A program made the position numbers and the translations under genes. Shown here one piece after another: positions 58,023-64,000 of a DNA stretch of 64,000 bases (within the stretch, counting starts at the first letter, position 1; each line of letters starts with the position of its first letter). Under the pieces are notes generated by a model. It was not told the origin of the DNA. It was given only the letters and a program-made list of their open reading frames with translations, and did no database searches. The stretch lies in contig CM033402.1 of NCBI GenBank assembly GCA_019426215.1, positions 22,516,104 through 22,580,103 on the forward strand, in the 5' to 3' direction. Source of the DNA: Buddleja alternifolia. Taxonomy: Eukaryota > Streptophyta > Magnoliopsida > Lamiales > Scrophulariaceae.

Positions 58023-59957
58023 TGATAAGAGGTGTTTTTACGTGTTTTTAAGACCGTAATTCTTATGATTTGGATTCACTTATTGCTTAAATCATGTCAC
58101 ATTTGCATTTAATAGGTGTGTTAAGTGAATACAGGTAATAAATGAGAATACATGAAGAAAAGGGAAGACAAACGATGTACAAGACAAGTTCAAGCATGTT
58201 TTTCAACACCGAGGCGGTTTATACATCTCCTACCACATTCGAGCGATAATTCCGTACATTTCGAGACCGACTTAGACAAAGTTTCCTTCTACAAAGTTTT
58301 ATATGTATGTCTTAGCTTCAAATGGGAACTTGAAACATCCAAATCGGAGGTCTATAGAGATAATTGTGAAGGAAATACGATTGCTGCGCCGAACAGAGAA
58401 GTACATGTGCCAGGATACGCCCCAGCGCCCTCCTAGTCATGCCTAGGCATGGATAGTCCGAATGTTACTCCTTTTTCAGCCTAAATTCCAGCCTTATATG
58501 ATGGATAAGAATCACTTTTGGCCATAATTCAGCACATGTGTTGAGGGGTTGTCATAAGTGTGTTTCTTGGTAGATTTACTTTATGGGCGCCAAATCAGAA
58601 ACAACCTCCATGTTGAAACGTAATTTAGGTATACTTAGAGACTGAATTGGACAAAATGTCCTTCTGCAAAGTTGTAGATCTATGTGGTATCGGAACATGG
58701 GGACTTGAATCATCCAATTTGGAGATCTGTGGAGAAGTTTATGAGGAAAATACTAAGACTGCGCTGGAAAGCAAGAAAATGGCAGCATGCATGTGTTTTG
58801 TTGAAGTTTTCACATGGTTATGCTTGGTGGAATTCTTAATGGCCGAAAGTTCAGCATTTTTTAGCTGGTTGGAATCTTAAAAGCCAAACTTTAAGCATCA
58901 CCTTAGGTGGAATTCTCATTGGGGAACTTTAATGGGAATTCTTAATGCATACTTTAGTGAATTTTGGCTATAAAAGGAGGGGGAACCCATACTCTTCATC
59001 ATTCACTATCAATTTCAGATTCTTAGAGGAGAGGGGGGCAGCCCCTAATCTGATTTCTCCACCATTCATCACCATTCTTCATCACTCTTGGAGGGAAAAC
59101 TAGAGGAAGGAAAAGAGCTTGGGGATTGAAGGCTCAACTTCAAGATCCATCATTATTCACTTTTGAGGGAGTTTTTATAGCTTTTCATTTCAATTATGTC
59201 TATGAACATGTGTATTAATTCATTTATGTTTTTCATATTATCAATTATGAACTAAATTCATAAGACTAGGGCCATGTAAGGCCAAATTGTGATATATGCT
59301 TACAATAGATGATTGTTGAGGTTGTTCTTATATTGTTATGTGATGTGAATTGTGTTTTTGTCTATCTTGCATATACTTGATCACTATATGTTAGAATCTT
59401 ATGCCTAGGTTAATATTTCGGGAGAAAATTGACTTAGGGTGCAAGAAATTCACATCATGACCCGCAACTAATGAGGAATTGCCCTAGACATAGGTAAAGA
59501 TTCGCGGGTGAAGTCGTTCGATTCAAATCGAGTGAACTCTAGTACATTAATGCATGTTTAGTGGTTAGATTTCCGGATAGGGATATTTGGGAAATCACGA
59601 TCTAAGTATAGGAGTTTATACGCGAGATATTGGTTATTCTCTACCTTAGGAGTTTTCACCATAACAATATAAGAGTAATTCTACAACAAGAGCCTTTATA
59701 AGTATATTTGATCAATTTGGACCTAGCATGTGCCTTAGTCTCCCTTTATAATTGGTTTTAATTCATTTGCATAACCTTGTTCTTATTGTACACGTTTTTA
59801 CATTTAAGTTACTTTTATTGTGGTTGTTTTTTTTGTATAAAATCATAAACTAGAATTCAAGTCTCCGTGGTTCGACAACCCGAACTTTTCGTCCACACTT
59901 ATTACAATACACGACTAGTGCACTTGCTATCATAGCACGTTAGCTTTTAGCGTGTCA
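58023..59957 (-). repeat. Family X solo LTR-like element, complete, TSD CTTGG
   Basis: 1935 bases with ends TGATAAGAGGTG and GCGTGTCA on the plus strand, flanked by CTTGG (58018-58022 and 59958-59962). TG...CA ends and a 5-base duplication fit a solo LTR. Inside, 58260-58395 and 58630-58775 are diverged copies of one unit (GACAAA.T.TCCTTCT.CAAAG). The ORFs at 58152 and 58647 are these repeated units, not genes. A truncated copy is at 31841-33095. Confidence 0.85.
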
Positions 59958-60120
59958 CTTGGCTAGCTGGTCAACAGCCTCATTTTCATCCCTTAGAATC
60001 TGCCTAAGGTCGAATCCTTCAAAGTGATCTTTTAGTTTTTGAACGAGGGTAAGATACTGAGTCATCTTCGCCCCCTTAGCCTCGTAAGTTCCATTTACTC
60101 GATTAACTACTAGTTGTGGA
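59958..60120 (-). pseudogene. Ty3/gypsy RNase H fragment
   Basis: The frame PQLVVNRVNGTYEAKGAKMT then QYLTLVQKLKDHFEGFDLR and DENEAVDQLAK is an RNase H C-terminal block. It joins LASSIASIK at 58017 across the family X insertion. It is cut at 60121 by a copia LTR. Confidence 0.9.
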
Positions 60121-63100
60121 TGTTAGGATTATGCCCTCAGATGCCATAGAGGATAGAATGATAGGGAATATTTCTTATAATGAAGTTATTTATTTTTCAT
60201 AATAAAAGCATTGCTGTTAAGAAATTTCATGTTAGATGTTTTGATGATGACAAGATAGGATTTTATGTTAGATCCCAAATATAATGTAAGTTTCTATTTT
60301 ATAGATCAAATATATAAGCGTTTGAAAGTTTGTAATTTTATTTAGGCTTGTAATTTTTATCTTTATAGATATTAGACTAAGCATTAGATACCGAATCACT
60401 AATATAATTCTAGATGAGTCTATTAGAGAAGAAGTTGAAGATCAGCGTCTAAAGTTAACTAAAAGATGAAGATTTGCTCTTAGCGACTGTCAAACGCTAA
60501 AGAACCTTTTCAGGATTTATGAATCAAGTGCTCAAAGCAGTCTAGCGATTTATATCAGATTCACCTGAAATAAATCCTCAAGTCATGAAGGACTTAAATG
60601 CAATCATTCAATGGACATTTAATTCCAACGGGAAATAAATTCAAAATGCATTAAATGCTTGATAAGAGCATTAAATGTGATAAGCTACTGTGGCTTGTGG
60701 ACAAGCTACCTTTTTTACTAGACTGTTTGAACTTCAGAGTTTATAGTTACTCTCACCAATCGGATCTAGCAGATTTTCAAGAATGTCAGAGAAAAGGTCG
60801 AATCACGCACCGCGTGTCAGGCACGCTCCTACATGTGTCCAATGGACAGATCCTAAGAATTGCCTATAAATATCTTACCTCCAGTAAACCCTAAAAAGGG
60901 AGTGTGAAAAATACAAGAGAAAAATTATGTACATGTACAAGAAAACTTTTGCTGAAACTTCTTGAAAAAAGCATAGAAACTCCATTGCCAAAATCTTTCA
61001 AGCTTTTTATACATTCCAAACAGTCATAAATATCTCAAGGCTCTTCAAAGAAGAAATCTAAATTCTTACTGAGATATTCCGAGTTGTTTGATCTTTCCAA
61101 AAACAAACAAAACCTATGTGACAAAACCCTCAACCTTGCATCTGAGTGAGAAAGTTGTTGAACCCCCTTACATACAGTATTTCTGAGTGAGAGAAGCTTG
61201 CAGAAGATGATCTTCTTTGGTACTGAAATCTGAGTGATCAAGGAGCCCGAGATCTTTTTCACCCTTTTACTATCTTGTAGAAGATTCTGTGTGATTCTTT
61301 GATAATCAACTTAGTAAATTCCCGCCGAGTGAAAAAGGAGAAGAAGGACGTAGCTGGGATTACATCACCCACTGAACCCTATATATCTTGTATCATTTAC
61401 TTTCTTTATTGTCTTGTTTTATATTACATTATTTATTCTGAAAAAGACAAGCAAATCTGCTAAGCGATTATTTAACAAAACGAATGCTAAAGCTTTAAAA
61501 ATCATTTCCGCTGTGCTAACCCTGATTAAGCGATCTAAGCGTTACCCTACTATGGTAAATTGCTAAAATCACTAAGTCTAAGTTATCTTTACTAGAGCAC
61601 CTGACCCAAGCGCTCAGCTTTCTAAGCGTTCTAATCTTTAAAAGTGATACGAAATTTTTGAAGTCGAAAAAGACTTCAGGGTCTATTCAACCCCCCCCCC
61701 TTCTAGACCCTTCGTATGCCACTTGGGACCACCAATTGCTTAGTTCTCACTTAAATCTTATCTTCGTCTATGAGTAGTGTAAAATATTTTGTCCATGTTT
61801 TCAGTGAAATCTCTCTACTTCCTATGGGATAGGAAGATTGGCACTAGAGAGATTGATCTTGATTACTTAAACTAGTTCGCAAGTAATATGAAGTCTTTAA
61901 TGAACAAATAAAAATTTAGAACACTTGTACAAATTTAGCTCTAACATGGGAGTGCCAGTCGAACACTATGTGATGGTGGGAGCTTAAGACTGTAGGCACA
62001 TCAGTGGAACTGATATGCTCCAACACGACTCACATCGGTTCTGTCACATGGGTTTTCACTCTGTGACTGTCAATGACAGAACTAATTATGCGTAATAGGT
62101 ATAAGCAAACCTTTGACCTGGAGTATCAGGCTGAAGATCCACTTGTGACATCAAGTCTTTCACTAGAGTGTTAGACCCAATTCACCCGTTGGTGGGTCGA
62201 CCTCGAAATGCGGCTTGATGGGAAAGTGGTAGTCTTAATTGATAACTAATATGAGATTTGTTCTCTCATAAGTGAATGAGAAAGTATCCTATGTGATTAT
62301 AGATAAATAGAGATCAAAGTCTTTGGCCAAAGCAAAAGAGACAATTGTGTGAGGCACTAATCGATCTCAATGATCTCGTATTATTATAATTAATATATAT
62401 GGTTAAGTCCAGTGAGTTTGACATAACCATGACTCTCACTTGACTGGGGCACGTGAACAAAGGGTTTATACTTATACGGTATTTAAGATTGGAAGGTTGT
62501 GGAATGACTGGCTAAGTGTTACCTACTTCCTTTGGATTCCTCTCATTGCCAAACAAAACGAACCTAAAGAGTCGCGCTAAAGGATTGATAAAGAAAAATG
62601 AAAGAATTTTCTATTTTACTCTGGGATATTTAATTTATTGAATAAATTAAATAATTAATTAATTACTCATTAGATGAGATTATTAATTATAAAGATAAGA
62701 TTAATTATTAATTAATTTCTTAAGAAAATGAATTAATGAATTAATTTATCTAATTAATTTGGTTATTTATTGGATATAATAAATTATTAATTAAATAGAT
62801 ACTTAATTAAAACAAAAGGAAGTTCCAGGCCTAAATGGAGCGTCCATGAGGACGCCTACTAGGGTTAAGTTGGGCGTCCATTAGCCAACGAGAACTCTTT
62901 TTGTTTGTCTTGGTTAATAAGTCAAGTGATTATAAAAAGACTCATTGACCTAAACAAGAAAAAAAATCATAACTCTCCTAGAAATGAAAAAGAAAAAAAC
63001 TCCTCCCTCTCTCTAAACAAGCTAGCCATCGGCCTCCATAGAGAAAAAAAGGGATTTTTCATCTAATCAATCCGCGTGATAATTTAGAGGCAACGTACGT

Positions 63101-63339
63101 TCATTGTTTGAATCAAGAATCCAAGAAAGGATCAAGGATTCGTGAAGATTGGATTGCTCATGATCTTGAAGTCTTCAAGTCTACACGGTTCGAATTTTAG
63201 AGGTGCAATTGAGTCTCCAACCACTTCGCTTCAACGGGTAAGTAATTATTTATTTTCACAATTAATTGATTCGACTATGCAAACCGAGAATTCAGTTTGG
63301 GTTTAAAATTTAAAACTTCATTTTTTGCGAAAACCAACA
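60121..63339 (+). repeat. Copia 5' LTR containing a nested solo LTR
   Basis: It starts TGTTAGGATTATGCCCTCAG and ends GAAAACCAACA before a degenerate primer site. The LTR proper is 60121-60214 plus 61740-63339 (about 1.7 kb). Its layout (CCAGTCGAACACTATG, TTGGTGGGTCGACCTCGAAA) resembles the other copia LTRs here. No gene is seen. Confidence 0.82.
60215..61734 (+). repeat. SIRE-like solo LTR, TSD ATTGC
   Basis: 1520 bases from TGTTAAGAAATTTC to CTTGGGACCACCA, flanked by ATTGC at 60210-60214 and 61735-61739. It contains a C10 run at 61691-61700. The ORF at 60655-60894 is a chance frame. Confidence 0.94.
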
Positions 63340-63355
63340 GCGGTTCAAAGTGAAT
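63340..63355 (+). other. Degenerate tRNA-iMet primer site
   Basis: GCGGTTCAAAGTGAAT aligns with the expected GTGGTATCAGAGCGAA with a few substitutions and one base lost, immediately after the LTR end. Confidence 0.65.
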
Positions 63356-63508
63356 CTCTGATTTGCATATTTGATCATGTTTATGTGATTTTTGATGTGC
63401 ATATTATATGTTTTTGAATCATGCATTTATGCGTTCTTAAATCTGCATTTATGTTTTTTTGCTTAGATTTTGATTATTTATGTTTATTATAAATCTGGGT
63501 ATTTTTAT
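63356..63508 (+). other. Start of copia internal region (leader)
   Basis: AT-rich, no ORF, cut at 63509 by the next LTR. Confidence 0.5.
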
Positions 63509-64000
63509 TGGTGGTCCCAAGTGCCATATGAAAGGGTTTAGAAGGGGGGGGGGGGGGGGGGTTGAATAGACCCTGAAGTCTTTTTCGACTTCAAAAATAT
63601 TTCGTATTAAAATAATTTTGGACGCTTGAAATGTAGACACTTGTCTGAGATTTTACTTGATGACTATTTTGATAAAGTTAACTTAGACTCAAGATTTGAA
63701 TACTATAACCAGATAGGTTTAAGCGTTCAGTTCTTTAATCAGGGCTAGCACAGCGGAATAATTTTAGAGTCTTCTCTTTTTGAAAGCTTTAGCGTCACAA
63801 GTTGTTTCTTAGTTGCTTAGCGTTTGATTGTGTTTTACTTAATCAATTTGTGCAATTAGATAATAATAAGAAAATTGACTGTAAAGTAAATGACACAATA
63901 TTTGTAAGGTTCGTTGGGTGATGTAATCCTAACTACGTCCTTCTTCTCCTTGATCACTTGGAGGAAATCCACTAAAATGATTCTCAAAGAATCACACTGA
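63509..64000 (-). repeat. SIRE-like LTR running off the right edge
   Basis: It matches the 3' part of the family LTR (TGGTGGTCCCAAGTGCCATA on the plus strand). No primer site lies to its left, so it is a 3' LTR or a solo LTR in minus orientation, inserted after TTTAT. It contains an 18-G run (63544-63561). Confidence 0.88.

Larger units (their letters stand above)
53300..60120 (-). mobile_element. Ty3/gypsy Tat/Retand-type element with antisense ORF, partial
   Basis: The minus strand has the end of RNase H, then integrase, running 60120 to 56677. The plus strand then carries an opposing ORF (54165-55813), followed by LTR-like sequence (about 53300-53960, including TACGTACCCGAAGAAATGGG). A pol followed by an antisense ORF before the 3' LTR is known for Retand-type Tat elements. 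A family X LTR interrupts RNase H and a copia LTR cuts it at 60121. The left edge is uncertain. Confidence 0.7.

Noticed and set aside
58023..59957. Family X as a DNA transposon with TGA ends
   Set aside because: The ends TGATAAG and TGACACG share little beyond TGA, the duplication is 5 bases, and the TG...CA limits fit an LTR better.
1..64000. An intact, currently functional gene or retrotransposon
   Set aside because: Every recognised coding region of useful length has stops, frameshifts, truncation or missing exons; only exons 1 and 2 of the third gene look undamaged.

Overview
This is plant nuclear DNA, most likely from an angiosperm (probably a eudicot). It is AT-rich and almost entirely repetitive: nested LTR retrotransposons, a decayed endogenous pararetrovirus (caulimovirid-type), a CACTA transposon, a PIF/Harbinger-like element, MITEs, and one broken host gene for a phosphoinositide-specific phospholipase C. 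Nothing prokaryotic is present, and no intact cellular gene was found. Species cannot be named from the sequence alone. LTR ends were placed from TG...CA termini, tRNA-iMet primer sites, polypurine tracts and target-site duplications (TSDs) read by eye.

Layout. (1) 1-17588, minus strand: a very large SIRE/Maximus-like Ty1-copia element. Its 5' LTR is 16088-17588 and its 3' LTR runs off the left edge. It has a one-frame gag-pol (15959-10560) broken by stops and a frameshift. After pol comes an unusual third gene (9678-1432) with two short introns, no recognisable env features and apparently its own promoter. A decayed Ty3/gypsy element (about 1919-5865, plus strand) sits inside this gene. (2) 17589-18797: copia gag-protease remnant. 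(3) About 18873-25265: endogenous pararetrovirus, minus strand, with a CACTA element (19418-20846, TSD CCA) inserted. Its coat-protein region is cut at 25265 by a copia-type LTR (family Y). (4) 25954-31807: another copia element, minus strand, inserted in that LTR with a perfect ACTAA TSD. (5) 31841-33095: truncated LTR-like repeat (family X). (6) 33111-36806, plus strand: a rearranged second copy of the SIRE-like element that fuses third-gene coding sequence to integrase. (7) 36806-43708: a family-Y copia element, minus strand, interrupted by a SIRE-like solo LTR (37809-39305, TSD AATCT). It is itself inserted in another copia gag (43709-44459). (8) 45507-48540: phospholipase C pseudogene. 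(9) 49629-51348: PIF/Harbinger-like element; 51990-52250: a MITE. (10) About 53300-60120: a Ty3/gypsy element of Tat/Retand type with pol on the minus strand and an antisense ORF on the plus strand, interrupted by a complete family X LTR (58023-59957, TSD CTTGG). (11) 60121-63339: a copia 5' LTR carrying a SIRE-like solo LTR (60215-61734, TSD ATTGC). (12) 63509-64000: one more SIRE-like LTR running off the right edge.

How the parts relate. The SIRE-like family dominates: one nearly complete element, one rearranged copy, two solo LTRs and one LTR at the right edge. Comparing the two coding copies shows that the third gene was one long frame. The stops in the first copy are sense codons in the second, several by C-to-T or G-to-A change as expected of methylated, silenced retroelements. 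The most interesting candidates are this spliced third gene, the chimeric third-gene/integrase ORF, the antisense ORF of the Tat-type element, and the CACTA element with a 168-bp-arm hairpin.
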